Source of the DNA: Edaphobacter sp. 12200R-103
Lineage (GTDB): Bacteria; Acidobacteriota; Terriglobia; Terriglobales; Acidobacteriaceae
Assembly: GCF_010093025.1 (NCBI RefSeq)
Contig: NZ_CP048114.1
Coordinates: 3,596,001 to 3,660,000 of the forward strand
Reading direction: 5' to 3'
Length of the DNA stretch: 64,000 nucleotides
Under the pieces are notes generated by a model. That model did no database searches. It saw nothing but the letters and a program-made list of their open reading frames with translations, and had not been told where the DNA came from. Shown in pieces: positions 37,051-46,093 of this stretch (position 1 is its first letter; each line of letters opens with the position of its first letter). Both the position numbers and the translations under genes were made by a program.

Positions 37051-37093
37051 TCCTGCGAAAGCAGGATGAGCCCGGCCTGAGGCCGGGCTCATC
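37051..37093. terminator. Tandem hairpins between convergent genes
   Basis: First hairpin TCCTGC-GAAA-GCAGGA (37051-37066) has a GNRA tetraloop. Second hairpin is a perfect 13-bp stem GATGAGCCCGGCC/GGCCGGGCTCATC (37065-37093) around TGA. No T-run follows on either strand, so this is a bidirectional or Rho-assisted terminator, or an RNA-stabilising structure. Confidence 0.7.
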
Positions 37094-37127
37094 GTATATG
37101 GAGCGGGCTTTGGAACATCGGCGTAAG

Positions 37128-37535
37128 TCAGTACTGCGTTCGGATGAAGCTCTCTGGAGTGCCGTCTTCAGGATTGACGAAGTGAACGTCTTCGGGTGGC
37201 CTCCGGGGTGTGTCGATAGCCAGCACGGTAAAGGGATGCTCGAAGATCCTGGGCAGGGCGTGGACGGTGTTCTTTTTGAAGAAGACCAGCTCTCCGGGGC
37301 GGATCTCGCGAGGAGCCAGACCTTGAATGGCGATCTCGGCGCGTCCCGTTAGGACGTAGAGATACTCGTCGCAGCTGGTGTGGTAGTGCGCTGGGGCCGG
37401 ACGGTGCACGCGGAAGATACGGCAGCTCGCGGCCACCTCGTCGGTCAGGCGGATGTCGGTGAGCATGGTTTCCGCATGCTCCGGGAGTGTGGCGGCAAGC
37501 TGGGCGATGGGGAAGAATCTGCTTTCGGTCGACAT
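37128..37535 (-). CDS. Cupin-domain protein
   Basis: A 135-residue single cupin. Motif 1 is AHYHTSCDEYLYVLTGRAEI, with His and Glu ligands; motif 2 is GELVFFKKNTVHALPR, with His. This fits a metal-binding beta-barrel found in dioxygenases, isomerases or sensors; which applies is not readable. ATG at 37535. It is convergent with the Cys/His protein and divergent from DUF1275. Confidence 0.85.
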   Translation of the reverse strand: MSTESRFFPIAQLAATLPEHAETMLTDIRLTDEVAASCRIFRVHRPAPAHYHTSCDEYLYVLTGRAEIAIQGLAPREIRPGELVFFKKNTVHALPRIFEHPFTVLAIDTPRRPPEDVHFVNPEDGTPESFIRTQY

Positions 37536-37651
37536 GGTTGCTGGTACCCATCATAGATGCTGCGGCAGGGTGCGAGGCAGAGTGGCAGGGCCCGTAAGCG
37601 TGTTACAGATGGGGGATTTGTTTGTTCGCCGCAGTCTGCGATGATAGAGAC

Positions 37652-38386
37652 ATGCCGCTCTTTTATCTGCGACGGCTGGCCGGAAGCCGGCGTACCGAAA
37701 CAGCAAATCGGCACCTTGCCCGGTATCTCGCATTTGTAGCGGGAGCCGCGGACGCAGGCGGCTTCCTGGCGGTCCGGCAGTACACCTCGCACATGTCCGG
37801 TGTTGTATCGGCCATGGCGGACAACCTTTCGCTCGGGAGCCTTTCGCTTGTTCTGCGGGGCATGGCCGCCGTCCTTGCGTTTCTGCTGGGCGCATTTGTC
37901 ACGACGCTTTGTATTCGCTGGGCGAGAGCGCATTCGCTGGACAGCGAGTATGCGCTTCCGCTGCTGGCGGAGGCCGCACTGCTGATCGTCTTCGGGTTGA
38001 CGGGCCGCAGATTTATCGGTGGCCGGGTGATGGGTACGGTCATGCTGCTGTGCTTCACGATGGGGCTTCAGAATGCCATTGTGACCAAGATCTCAAACGC
38101 AGTTATCCGGACGACGCACCTGACGGGGATGGTGACCGACGTAGGAATCGCCCTGGGCAGGATCATCGCGTCGCTCAGGACGGGCGAAGGCGTCGAGACA
38201 GAAATGGATAAGGTCCGCCTGCTCGCCTCGCTGCTCGTCATGTTCTTTGTTGGAGGCACTGTCGGCGCACTTGGATTCAAGCACGTCGGCTTTCTGTTCA
38301 CGCTGCCGCTGGCGACGATCCTGGTGGTGCTGGCGGTGATGCCGATCCTGGACGATATGAGAAGATCGGTCGCAGACCCAGCGTAA
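37652..38386 (+). CDS. DUF1275 membrane protein (YoaK-type)
   Basis: A 244-residue polytopic inner-membrane protein with about six hydrophobic segments. The family hallmarks GAADAGGFLAVRQYTSHMSG near the N-terminus and NAVIRTTHLTGMVTDVGIAL in the middle are characteristic of DUF1275; they form a duplicated GxxxTHMTG-like unit. A transport role is often assumed but unproven. ATG at 37652 has only a weak ribosome site; longer in-frame starts lack one too. Confidence 0.88.
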   Translation: MPLFYLRRLAGSRRTETANRHLARYLAFVAGAADAGGFLAVRQYTSHMSGVVSAMADNLSLGSLSLVLRGMAAVLAFLLGAFVTTLCIRWARAHSLDSEYALPLLAEAALLIVFGLTGRRFIGGRVMGTVMLLCFTMGLQNAIVTKISNAVIRTTHLTGMVTDVGIALGRIIASLRTGEGVETEMDKVRLLASLLVMFFVGGTVGALGFKHVGFLFTLPLATILVVLAVMPILDDMRRSVADPA

Positions 38387-38400
38387 CACCGCCGTAACGG

Positions 38401-38958
38401 TCAGGCCCGGAGACTCCGTGAAGATCGTCGACGCATGCCAAAGGCGGCGATAACCCCTGTTCCAAGCAGGGCGATCGTAGAGGGTTCCGGGACCGGGGCA
38501 ATAGAGCCGGTCACCTCTACATAGGTCAGGTTGGGATCACCGTCGTCCACCAGCATCCAATTGTCGCAGTCAGTTCCGCAGGTGAGGGTAAATGTGCCTG
38601 AAGCATTGCCGGGAACCCGGATACTGAAGGCGAAGTACTGGTTGGGATCGACTGCATTGGAGATGGTCGCGCTGAGCAGGCCGGGAGGCATGGCGATGGT
38701 GGTCGGTCCGGGATCGGTGAAGGTGAAGACCTTCGCCGAGGTGGTGTCGTCGAAGGTAAGGTCGGCAAAGGTAAGGTTTGAGGCGGCGTCGAAGACAAGG
38801 GTGCCGGTGACCGTGCCGACGTCGGACCCGGAGTGAATGCCGGAGGTCGGCGTAGATGCTGTAAGGCTGTAGGCGCCCACCGGCAGCGGCGTGGCAAAAA
38901 GGCCGGGGGCTGTGAGTGCGAAGAGGCCGAGGCACAGAAGACGAAGCTTGTTTCTCAT
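38401..38958 (-). CDS. PEP-CTERM sorting-domain protein
   Basis: A 185-residue exported protein. Signal peptide (LLCLGLFALTAPGLFA), a beta-rich middle with FTFTDPGPTTIAM and a single disulfide-like CGTDCDN, and a C-terminal sorting signal VPEPSTIALLGTGVIAAF followed by RRRSSR. This triad (PEP motif, helix, basic tail) is the substrate tag of exosortase, which would anchor or export it with exopolysaccharide. ATG at 38958 follows GGAG. Exosortase itself is not in the window. Confidence 0.88.
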   Translation of the reverse strand: MRNKLRLLCLGLFALTAPGLFATPLPVGAYSLTASTPTSGIHSGSDVGTVTGTLVFDAASNLTFADLTFDDTTSAKVFTFTDPGPTTIAMPPGLLSATISNAVDPNQYFAFSIRVPGNASGTFTLTCGTDCDNWMLVDDGDPNLTYVEVTGSIAPVPEPSTIALLGTGVIAAFGMRRRSSRSLRA

Positions 38959-39061
38959 GGGGAACTCCAGTCGAGAGAGGAGAAACGCGGCCCGGTGGTT
39001 TGCGATCATCGTAGCACGCCGGCTTTTGCCATCGCTGTTTTGTCCCGGGCATCCTTCACGC

Positions 39062-39160
39062 CGTCATTCTGAAGGGAATGAAGAATCCCTGTATTTTGTC
39101 CGATGCGGCACAGTCGCCGCAGGAAAAATACAGGGATCCTTCGTTTTGCTCAGGATGACG
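39062..39160. repeat. Family B inverted repeat, copy 2
   Basis: CGTCATTCTGAAGGG, then GAATCCCTGTATTTTGTCC, mirrored on the right by AAAATACAGGGATCC and CTCAGGATGACG. It lies between two minus-strand genes, just beyond the amidohydrolase stop. Confidence 0.8.
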
Positions 39161-39180
39161 AATCTTTACATCTTGGGGTG

Positions 39181-40428
39181 TCAGTGGGTGGCGTACTTCA
39201 GGTGTCCCTCGCGCCAGGGAACGGCGGTGCGCGCGTTGAGGTCGAAGACGACGTGGCCTGCCCGGATGGTCATCTCGGGCACGATTCGTTCAGTGCCGTC
39301 CACCTTGCCTCCGGCGAGATCAGCGTAGCCGAAGTGTCCGTGATCGACGCGGAGGACGGCGATGTCGGCTACGGAGCCGACGGCGATCTGTCCCAGCTCA
39401 GGATGCCCGATTTCGGTGGCGGGGTTGGTGGTGGATTCGCGAATGACCTCGGCAAGAGGGACGCCGAGGGCAAGAATCTTGCTCATGACATTCGGCATGT
39501 TCAGCATCACGCCCGTGGCAGAGCCGACGTGGAGGTCGGTCGAAATGGAATCGGGGAAGAAGCCATTTTTGATCATCGGTTCGGCCAGGGCGAAGTTGAA
39601 GGAGCCGCCGCCGTGACCGACATCGAACTTAACTCCGCGCCTGCGGGCCTGCAGCATGTAGGGCGCGGGCTTGCCGTCGGGCGTCAGCAGCGGCGCGGGC
39701 ATACGGAAGACGTGCGTGCTGATGTCGCCGGGCCGCAGCAGAGTTGAGATCATCTCCTCGTAGGATTTGTTGTTGAACCAGCCGAAGTCGACCATGACGG
39801 GAAGATGGTTGCGGTTGCCTGCCACGATGGCCTTGTTGACGGAGATAAAGTTCGGCTGCTCCCAGTGCGCTGTCTTAATGCCAATGATGATGTCGCGGTT
39901 CTGCTCGATCACTTTGGTGAGAGCATCGACATCCATGTCGTGCTCGTTCTGCTCGGCAACGTCGTCGGCATTGACCATGCCGGAACCGATGATGTTGAGG
40001 AAGGCGAAGATGCGCGTTTTGGAGTTGTCGATGATGCGGTGGCGAAACTCGGCGAAGTCGCGCCAGCCGGAGGAACCGGCATCGGCGATGGTCGTGACGC
40101 CGTTTGGGATGGCCATCACGTCAGCCTGCACGGAGAGATCTCCGTTGCCCCAGGCGTTGTGGTGAAGTCCGATGAAGACGTGCTCGTGGATGTCGACCAG
40201 TCCGGGGGTGAGATAGAGCCCGGAGATATCGACGGCCTTCTTTGCTGCGCTTGCGGGGATGGATGGCTCGATAGCAGCAATTTTGCCGTCGCGAACGGCT
40301 ACATCACGCACGGCATCCACACTGTTTTTCGGATCAATGACATGACCGTTGCGCAGCACCAAATCGTACTGCTGGGCATATACAGAGAGAGAGCAGGCAA
40401 AAAGTGCAGCAACCAGAATGCGAAGCAT
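39181..40428 (-). CDS. Exported amidohydrolase/deacetylase-family metallohydrolase
   Basis: A 415-residue amidohydrolase-superfamily enzyme with a short signal peptide (LRILVAALFACSLSVYAQQ). Metal-site residues are visible: HxH in VDIHEHVFIG, a probable carboxylated Lys in IGIKTAHW, His in VGHGGGSFN and Asp in SISTDLHVG. It resembles the dihydroorotase-like subgroup annotated as amidohydrolase/deacetylase, and could hydrolyse N-acyl or cyclic amide substrates. ATG at 40428 is chosen because the signal peptide begins there; ATG at 40458 would add ten residues. Confidence 0.87.
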   Translation of the reverse strand: MLRILVAALFACSLSVYAQQYDLVLRNGHVIDPKNSVDAVRDVAVRDGKIAAIEPSIPASAAKKAVDISGLYLTPGLVDIHEHVFIGLHHNAWGNGDLSVQADVMAIPNGVTTIADAGSSGWRDFAEFRHRIIDNSKTRIFAFLNIIGSGMVNADDVAEQNEHDMDVDALTKVIEQNRDIIIGIKTAHWEQPNFISVNKAIVAGNRNHLPVMVDFGWFNNKSYEEMISTLLRPGDISTHVFRMPAPLLTPDGKPAPYMLQARRRGVKFDVGHGGGSFNFALAEPMIKNGFFPDSISTDLHVGSATGVMLNMPNVMSKILALGVPLAEVIRESTTNPATEIGHPELGQIAVGSVADIAVLRVDHGHFGYADLAGGKVDGTERIVPEMTIRAGHVVFDLNARTAVPWREGHLKYATH

Positions 40429-40581
40429 GGCTGGAAGTATATCGAACGAAACAAACATGGGGGATCGATCGGCCTGCCCCGGCTCGTGGAACAAGGTCAA
40501 ATGTCCGTTTTCGCAACATCTATGTCGTGGCGATCCTCCCGGGAATAGAGCTATCGTTCGATCAGTTCAGGAGGATTGACC

Positions 40582-40857
40582 ATGAGCTTCCTTCATTCAG
40601 CGATCGCACACCCGAACCTGCCACTTCGTTCGAAACCCTTTCCGCAAGCTCCGTTCTCTGTGGAAGCAAAGCGACCTTTCCTGAAGAAAATCGCCTCCAT
40701 CAAACGCTGGTACCGCAAGGAACGGAAGTTGGATCCGGAGGAGTTCTATCAGGAGAACGTGAATGCTATCTATCTGGGGATGTACGTAGAGATGCTTGTG
40801 GGAGTTACGGTCGGCCTGGGTAGTATCCTGTGGCTCGGAATCCCGGCGTTGATATGA
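40582..40857 (+). CDS. Small membrane protein of unknown function
   Basis: A 91-residue protein. The N-terminal 60 residues are basic and Lys/Arg-rich (KRPFLKKIASIKRWYRKERK), and a single hydrophobic C-terminal helix follows (YVEMLVGVTVGLGSILWLGI). The strong AGGAGG at 40569-40574 gives 7-base spacing to ATG 40582. The topology suggests a tail-anchored cytoplasmic-facing protein. No family recognised. It is convergent with the DAG-kinase-like gene. Confidence 0.65.
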   Translation: MSFLHSAIAHPNLPLRSKPFPQAPFSVEAKRPFLKKIASIKRWYRKERKLDPEEFYQENVNAIYLGMYVEMLVGVTVGLGSILWLGIPALI

Positions 40858-40879
40858 ATAGCGCAGGAAAGGTCACGCT

Positions 40880-41827
40880 CTACATAGAGAGCGAGAGAAA
40901 ATCGACCGCGATCCCCGCCATCTCGAGAGTGACAGGAGCCTCGGATGTCAGTGTCTCGAGAATTTCACCATCTGCCTGCACTGAAAGAGGCCGGGGATAT
41001 CTCGCTCCTGGAATGGTGCGAGCCTGCACCCGGAGCACGTCCTCATAGTGGGCTGCGGCCCGGGCACCGGGCTTCCGGTCTCTGTGTCCGGCACCCAGTG
41101 CCAAGGCCTGAACCGATGCCTGAAGCAGGCGTACCCGGGAAGCACCTTCAATGCTGGCAAGGCGCAGAAAAGGAAACTGCAGGCCTCCGCCGGGGCGCCA
41201 GAGATTGAGTGCACCGACCCGGACGGCAATCATCTCTGAACTGGTGCGCGTGATGGTTTCCCCGGCCGTCGTGGTGATCTCAAGCTCGAACTGATCCAAA
41301 GTGTGCGTGGCGAGCAGCTCAAACCCGGCGGCGAAGTAAGCGAGTCTTCCGGTGCGGTGCTTGCGGTAACGATAGGCAGCGCGCATCATGGCGGCGTGTC
41401 CGCCGATGCCGGCAGACATGGCGAAGAGAGACTCCTGCTGTTCGGCCCCATAGGTCGCCCTGGCGAGAGGGACGGAAAGTGGCCTGGCGCTGAGCAGGGC
41501 TCGCGCCGCGACGATAGGATTGCGTGGAATGCCCAGGTTCTGGGCGAGAATGTTGCCGGTCCCAAGGGGGCAGATGCCGATGGGGACTCCGGTTCCGGCG
41601 ATCTCCTGCAGGAGTCCGAAGACAGTACCGTCGCCTCCACAGACAATGACTGCGTCGAGACTGAAATCTGGCAGGACGCGTTGTCCGGAGTTCGCCGGTG
41701 GTGTCTCGATCACTCGAACGTCGATACCTTCAGTCTCGAAGATGCGCCGGATGCGCGGGATCGTTCTTCGTCGCCAGGGCGAAAAGACGGGATTGACCAG
41801 CATGGCGATCCTGCGCACGGATTTCAT
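40880..41827 (-). CDS. Diacylglycerol kinase/lipid kinase-family protein
   Basis: A 315-residue protein with the DAGK catalytic domain: AMLVNPVFSPWRRRTIPR, VIVCGGDGTVFGLLQEI (the GGDGT nucleotide site) and PIGICPLGTGNILAQNLGIP. The C-terminal beta-sandwich is present. Substrate may be a diacylglycerol or another lipid alcohol. ATG at 41827 is the canonical-looking start; 41854 is an in-frame alternative. Divergent from the GH43 gene. Confidence 0.88.
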   Translation of the reverse strand: MKSVRRIAMLVNPVFSPWRRRTIPRIRRIFETEGIDVRVIETPPANSGQRVLPDFSLDAVIVCGGDGTVFGLLQEIAGTGVPIGICPLGTGNILAQNLGIPRNPIVAARALLSARPLSVPLARATYGAEQQESLFAMSAGIGGHAAMMRAAYRYRKHRTGRLAYFAAGFELLATHTLDQFELEITTTAGETITRTSSEMIAVRVGALNLWRPGGGLQFPFLRLASIEGASRVRLLQASVQALALGAGHRDRKPGARAAAHYEDVLRVQARTIPGARYPRPLSVQADGEILETLTSEAPVTLEMAGIAVDFLSLSM

Positions 41828-41913
41828 GCTACATCGAACCGTCTGGTGGCTCATGCATAGAATGTCTGCAGGCAGCTTCCTTCGCCATTCGAGTCCAAGG
41901 AACAGGATTTCCA

Positions 41914-42978
41914 GTGCACCGATCTTTGCGTCACGCTCTTCTCTTTGCCGCCCCTCTTTGGATTGTTGTGACCGGATGGTCGCAAGCCTCGACGAGGCTT
42001 AAGGCACAGGGCTGGTACGCCGATCCTGAGATTCACATCTTTGCCGGGCAGTATTGGATCTATCCGACGTCATCGAGCCCTGAAGCGGACCACCGCGACA
42101 AGAGCTTTAACCCGCTGCAGCAGAAGTTGCGCGCCGGTCACGTGATCCACCCGGTCTATCTGCTGCACACCTCGCTCGATGCCCTCTCATCGCCGGACAT
42201 GGTGCACTGGACGAAGCACAAGGATGTGATGAACGTGAAGGATGTTGCGTGGGCAGCCTATGCGATCTGGGCGCCTTCCGCGATCGAACTGAACGGCAAG
42301 TACTATCTCTTCTTCGCGGCCAATGACATTCAGAAGAACGACACATTTCCCGGAGGAATCGGTGTGGCGGCCAGCGATGCTCCCGGCGGCCCGTTTGTGG
42401 ATGCGCTGGGCAAGCCGCTGATTGGAGAGTTCCATAACGGAGCGCAGCCGATCGATCCGTTCGTCTTCAAGGACGATGATGGAACGATCTACATGTATTA
42501 CGGGGGCCAGGGCCACTGCAATGTGGCGCGGTTATCGCAAGACCTGAAGCGCGTTGTGCCGATGCGGGATGGCACGATGTATCGCGAGATTACGCCGGAG
42601 CACTATGTTGAAGGACCGTACGTCATCAAGCGCAGGGGCGTGTACTACTTCATGTGGTCGGAGGGAAGCTGGGAGAACGCTACCTACGGAGTCGCTTACG
42701 CAAAGAGCACAAGCCCCACGGGGCCGTTCGTGCGCGTGGGGAAGATTCTCGAGACCGATCCCGCCATTGCGAATGGGCCGGGGCACCACTCCGTGCTGCA
42801 GATTCCGGGAACGGATGACTGGTACATCGTCTATCATCGTCATCCGCTGGAAACGACGGGAGCCAACCAGCGTGTGCTGGCAATTGACCGGATGAACTTC
42901 GATGCGCAGGGCAACATTGTGCCGATTAAGATGACGGCCGATGGGCCGGGACCACGGCCTGTGCCGAAGATGAAGTAG
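41914..42978 (+). CDS. Exported glycoside hydrolase, GH43 family
   Basis: A 354-residue five-blade beta-propeller hydrolase. Signal peptide (ALLFAAPLWIVVTGWSQ). The catalytic base is expected in WYADPEIHIFAG (Asp), the pKa modulator in QPIDPFVFKDDDG (Asp) and the general acid in YVEGPYVIKRRG (Glu). Activity is likely arabinofuranosidase, xylosidase or galactanase on plant polysaccharides. GTG at 41914 is used, preceded by AGGA. Upstream region is shared with the divergent DAGK-like gene. Confidence 0.9.
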   Translation: MHRSLRHALLFAAPLWIVVTGWSQASTRLKAQGWYADPEIHIFAGQYWIYPTSSSPEADHRDKSFNPLQQKLRAGHVIHPVYLLHTSLDALSSPDMVHWTKHKDVMNVKDVAWAAYAIWAPSAIELNGKYYLFFAANDIQKNDTFPGGIGVAASDAPGGPFVDALGKPLIGEFHNGAQPIDPFVFKDDDGTIYMYYGGQGHCNVARLSQDLKRVVPMRDGTMYREITPEHYVEGPYVIKRRGVYYFMWSEGSWENATYGVAYAKSTSPTGPFVRVGKILETDPAIANGPGHHSVLQIPGTDDWYIVYHRHPLETTGANQRVLAIDRMNFDAQGNIVPIKMTADGPGPRPVPKMK

Positions 42979-43008
42979 GTGTGTATCTCTCACCGGCTTT
43001 GTCAGCAG

Positions 43009-43053
43009 GTGTCATGCTGAGCGAAGCGCGAGCGCTGAGTCGAAGGATGACAC
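43009..43053. repeat. Intergenic repeat family A, copy 6 (inverted orientation)
   Basis: GTGTCATGCTGAGCGAAGC then GAGTCGAAGGATGACAC; the reverse complement matches the other family A copies. Located 30 bases after the GH43 stop. Confidence 0.75.
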
Positions 43054-43075
43054 CGTCGGGGGACTGGAAGGATCG

Positions 43076-43222
43076 CTATTCCCGAACGATTGCAATGATG
43101 CTGTCCGGATCGCCCACGAAGATTCGAGATGATGTGGGATACCCGTTGGATCCAAGTCCATCGATATTTCGTATCGTCCGTATTTCGTCCGCGGGGTATT
43201 CTTGTTGCGCCCATGAATCCGA
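43076..43222 (-). pseudogene. Possible C-terminal gene remnant (VOC/glyoxalase-like ending)
   Basis: A minus-strand frame reads AQQEYPADEIRTIRNIDGLG then SNGYPTSSRIFVGDPDSII and AIVRE before TAG at 43076-43078. The ending resembles the C-terminus of a small beta-alpha enzyme (FVGDPDxxIIAIV). No start codon is seen and the 5' side enters the acyltransferase gene on the other strand, so it would be a broken remnant. Recognition is uncertain. Confidence 0.35.
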
Positions 43223-44379
43223 GACCCGAATACCTGCGGACGAAACCGCATTACGAGATCCTGGACGGCCTGCGTGGTGTGGCCGCGATGATGGTGGTAA
43301 TGTTTCACACCTTTGAGGCGCATGCCGGCGGAAGCGTCTTCCGGCAGATCATCAATCATGGCTATCTTGCAGTGGACTTCTTCTTCCTGCTGTCGGGCTT
43401 TGTCGTGGCGTACGCCTATGACGATCGCTGGGGAAAGATGACACAGTGGGAGTTTTACAAGCGTCGCCTGATCCGGCTACAGCCAATGGTCATCATGGGA
43501 AACATCATCGGGGCGTTGCTCTTCTACTATCAGAGCTGTCCGATGTTCCATCTGGTAAGCGCGACACCGGTGTGGAAGGTTGTGGTGGTCATGCTGGTGG
43601 GCTTCACCGTGATTCCGCTGCTGCCCTCGATGGACATACGAGGATGGCAGGAGATGCATCCGCTGGGTGGTCCGGCCTGGTCACTGTTCTTCGAGTACGT
43701 TGCAAATCTTCTATATGCGCTGGGACTCAGGAAGGTCTCCAACAAAGTGCTGTCAGTTCTGGTCTTGTTGTCGGCGGGACTTCTGGTGCATTTGCTCCTA
43801 TGGGGTCCCAGAGGCGATGTTATCGGCGGATGGACGATCAGCGCCGAGCAACTGCACATCGGGTTTGCGCGCCTGTTGTTTCCCTTTCTTGCGGGCATGC
43901 TGCTGATGCGGCTCGGCAAGCGGATTCACGTTCGCGGCGCCTTCGCCTGGTGCAGCCTGATCCTGATCGTGATCTTCTCGATCCCAAGGATTGGAGGACC
44001 GCAACATCTTTGGATGAATGGTCTTTACGAGGCATTTGCGATCATCGTGGCTTTCCCGGTGGTGGTGGCGATGGGCGCGGGAGATCGCGTCGTGGCAGGT
44101 GCTGAGGAGAAGATATGCCGGTTCATGGGAGACATCTCGTACCCGCTGTATATCACGCACTATCCCCTGATCTACGTGTACACCGCATGGGTGACGCGCC
44201 AGAAGGTCCCACTGGCCTATAGCGCGCCTGCTGGAGTGTTGCTGTTTTTCTGCGCCCTGGGGATCGCATATGCGTGTCTGAAGCTGTATGACGAGCCGCT
44301 GCGGAAGTGGCTCAGTACCCGTTATCTGGGAAAGCCCGGTGCCGGAGTGAAGAAGATCCCAGTTGAAACTGCCAGGTAA
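43213..44379 (+). CDS. Acyltransferase 3 family membrane protein (OafA/YrhL-like)
   Basis: A 388-residue inner-membrane O-acyltransferase with about 10 hydrophobic helices. The catalytic-site region is ILDGLRGVAAMMVVMFHTFE (His) and YLAVDFFFLLSGFVVAYAYD; RRLIRLQP follows and GDISYPLYITHYPLIYVYTA near the C-terminus is also typical. It likely transfers an acetyl or other acyl group to a sugar of a surface polymer or glycolipid. ATG at 43213 has a weak ribosome site; the upstream frame is open but lacks homology. Confidence 0.9.
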   Translation: MNPRPEYLRTKPHYEILDGLRGVAAMMVVMFHTFEAHAGGSVFRQIINHGYLAVDFFFLLSGFVVAYAYDDRWGKMTQWEFYKRRLIRLQPMVIMGNIIGALLFYYQSCPMFHLVSATPVWKVVVVMLVGFTVIPLLPSMDIRGWQEMHPLGGPAWSLFFEYVANLLYALGLRKVSNKVLSVLVLLSAGLLVHLLLWGPRGDVIGGWTISAEQLHIGFARLLFPFLAGMLLMRLGKRIHVRGAFAWCSLILIVIFSIPRIGGPQHLWMNGLYEAFAIIVAFPVVVAMGAGDRVVAGAEEKICRFMGDISYPLYITHYPLIYVYTAWVTRQKVPLAYSAPAGVLLFFCALGIAYACLKLYDEPLRKWLSTRYLGKPGAGVKKIPVETAR

Positions 44380-44528
44380 GAAGTTCGCTACGTGTATTTC
44401 GTAAGCTCACTGGCTTTCGTATGCGATTTTTTTTGTGAGGGATCGTCTCAGGCATTGCGTTTTGCCCCGGTAGTGGGAAAATTGTGTTCCACAGGCCCCT
44501 ATCCCAGGATAAGAAAGCGCAAATCTTC

Positions 44529-45944
44529 ATGAGTCCGATGAATGATGTGGATGTGGACTCGCCGGCCTTTCGCAAGGCTGTGCTGGAGAGCGAATGCCGG
44601 CGAATCTATGGCGTGACGGCATTTCTGCTCGTGTTTGCTGCAGCGGTTGTCTTTCGTGTTGTCGTCTTTTCCTCGCACATGAGCTTGTGGGGAGCGGCGA
44701 TTCTGGCGGTGCTGGTGGTCTACGAGCTATGGACGCTGGCCGCGGTAAGACGCGCTCTGTCCAGCAGAGATACTTTGCCATCGTCGACATCGATGTTCAA
44801 TATTGTGCTGGAAATTATTGTGCCGGCTGTCGGGGTTGCCTGCCTTTCCAGCCCGCGCCTGGGAGAACACCGGGCCATTGGCACGCCGTGGGTGCTCGCA
44901 TTCTTCCCTCTGATTATGCTTTCCGTTTTAAGGCTGAACCCGCTTGTTTCACGGGTAGCAGGTGTGGTGGCCGCTTTGAGCTATCTGCTGGCAGCCTACG
45001 TGGTCGGCTGGCGTTTCAGTCTGCACAACCTGCGCGAATATACAGTGATACAGACGGCCGTTCTGTTTTATGCGGCTGTTCTGCTGGCTGCCGGCTGGCT
45101 GGCCGCAATGGTGAGTAAGGAGATTACCCGGCATGTGAGAGCCGCCCTGCACGAGGCAGAGACCATACAACAGTTGAGACAGGTCGAACACGACCTCGAG
45201 ATCGCGAGGTCCATTCAACAGTCGCTCCTGCCGAAGATCCCGCCAACGATTCGGGGCCTGGAGATCAGCGGGTGGAATCTTCCTGCCGATGCGACGGGAG
45301 GCGATTACTTCGACTGGAAGAGGATGCGGGACGGGCGGCTGGTGGTCACGCTGGCCGATGTGACCGGACACGGCATCGGTCCGGCACTGCTGGCGTCTGT
45401 GTGCCGCGCCTATGCACGTTCGAGCTTCGATACGCATGCCAACCTGGTAAAGGCGCTTGAGCATGTAAACCAGTTCTTTGGCGAGGACCTGACCGGCGGT
45501 AACCGGTTTGCGACGTTTGTGGCAGCGGTGTGTTCACAAGACGGAAGCAGCGTGGAACTGCTCTCTGCAGGGCATGGCCCGCTGTTCGTATATTCCTCGG
45601 TTCGGGACAGCTTCGATGAGCTGACGGCACAGGCTATTCCACTGGGGCTTCTTCCTGAGCTGAATTCGTCGGAGCCAGTCCTGCTGCATCTCGATCCGGG
45701 AGACATGGTGGTGCTGGCGACGGATGGCTTCTTCGAGTGGGAGAACGTCGCTGGCGAAGAGTTTGGAGTCGCAAGACTGACGCAGGCGGTTCGGGATGCC
45801 CGTGGACTTCCGCCGGAAGAGATCATCGCGGAGCTTTACAGCGCGGTGAAGGCTTTTGTGAACGGGACGAGGCAGATGGACGATCTGACTGCGGTTGTGA
45901 TCAAACGAGTGGATGAGGGGAACAGGGCCACGCTGATGGCCTAA
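44529..45944 (+). CDS. SpoIIE-type PP2C phosphatase with membrane sensor domain
   Basis: A 471-residue protein. The N-terminal 210 residues hold five or six transmembrane helices; a helical linker follows (AETIQQLRQVEHDLEIARSI, then QQSLLPKIPP), then the SpoIIE phosphatase domain. Mn-binding aspartates are in ATGGDYFDW, LADVTGHGIGPAL, ATDGFFEWE and MDDLTAVVIK. Such enzymes dephosphorylate Ser/Thr-phosphorylated anti-sigma-antagonist (STAS) proteins; no STAS partner is in the window. ATG at 44529 is favoured over GTG at 44484; 44538 is also possible. Confidence 0.9.
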   Translation: MSPMNDVDVDSPAFRKAVLESECRRIYGVTAFLLVFAAAVVFRVVVFSSHMSLWGAAILAVLVVYELWTLAAVRRALSSRDTLPSSTSMFNIVLEIIVPAVGVACLSSPRLGEHRAIGTPWVLAFFPLIMLSVLRLNPLVSRVAGVVAALSYLLAAYVVGWRFSLHNLREYTVIQTAVLFYAAVLLAAGWLAAMVSKEITRHVRAALHEAETIQQLRQVEHDLEIARSIQQSLLPKIPPTIRGLEISGWNLPADATGGDYFDWKRMRDGRLVVTLADVTGHGIGPALLASVCRAYARSSFDTHANLVKALEHVNQFFGEDLTGGNRFATFVAAVCSQDGSSVELLSAGHGPLFVYSSVRDSFDELTAQAIPLGLLPELNSSEPVLLHLDPGDMVVLATDGFFEWENVAGEEFGVARLTQAVRDARGLPPEEIIAELYSAVKAFVNGTRQMDDLTAVVIKRVDEGNRATLMA

Positions 45945-46044
45945 CGATTTATATCGACGTTTTTGCAGCTGCCCAGCTCCCGATCGATTGCCATTTGAAG
46001 GAGCGATGCGATATCGCGGAGGCATCGTACAAAATTCGTTGACA

Positions 46045-46071
46045 GAAAGGTCGCAGGCCCGGCGACCTTTC
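46045..46071. terminator. Bidirectional terminator-like hairpin
   Basis: GAAAGGTCGC (46045-46054) pairs perfectly with GCGACCTTTC (46062-46071) around AGGCCCG, between the convergent SpoIIE and alcohol dehydrogenase genes. Short A/T-rich runs flank both sides, but no long T-tract. Confidence 0.75.
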
Positions 46072-46093
46072 GATTTAGTTTCATGCGATTTCT

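Noticed and set aside
44380..44528. Terminator before the SpoIIE gene (T8 run at about 44430)
   Set aside because: No adequate stem precedes the T-run on either strand, so it was not called.
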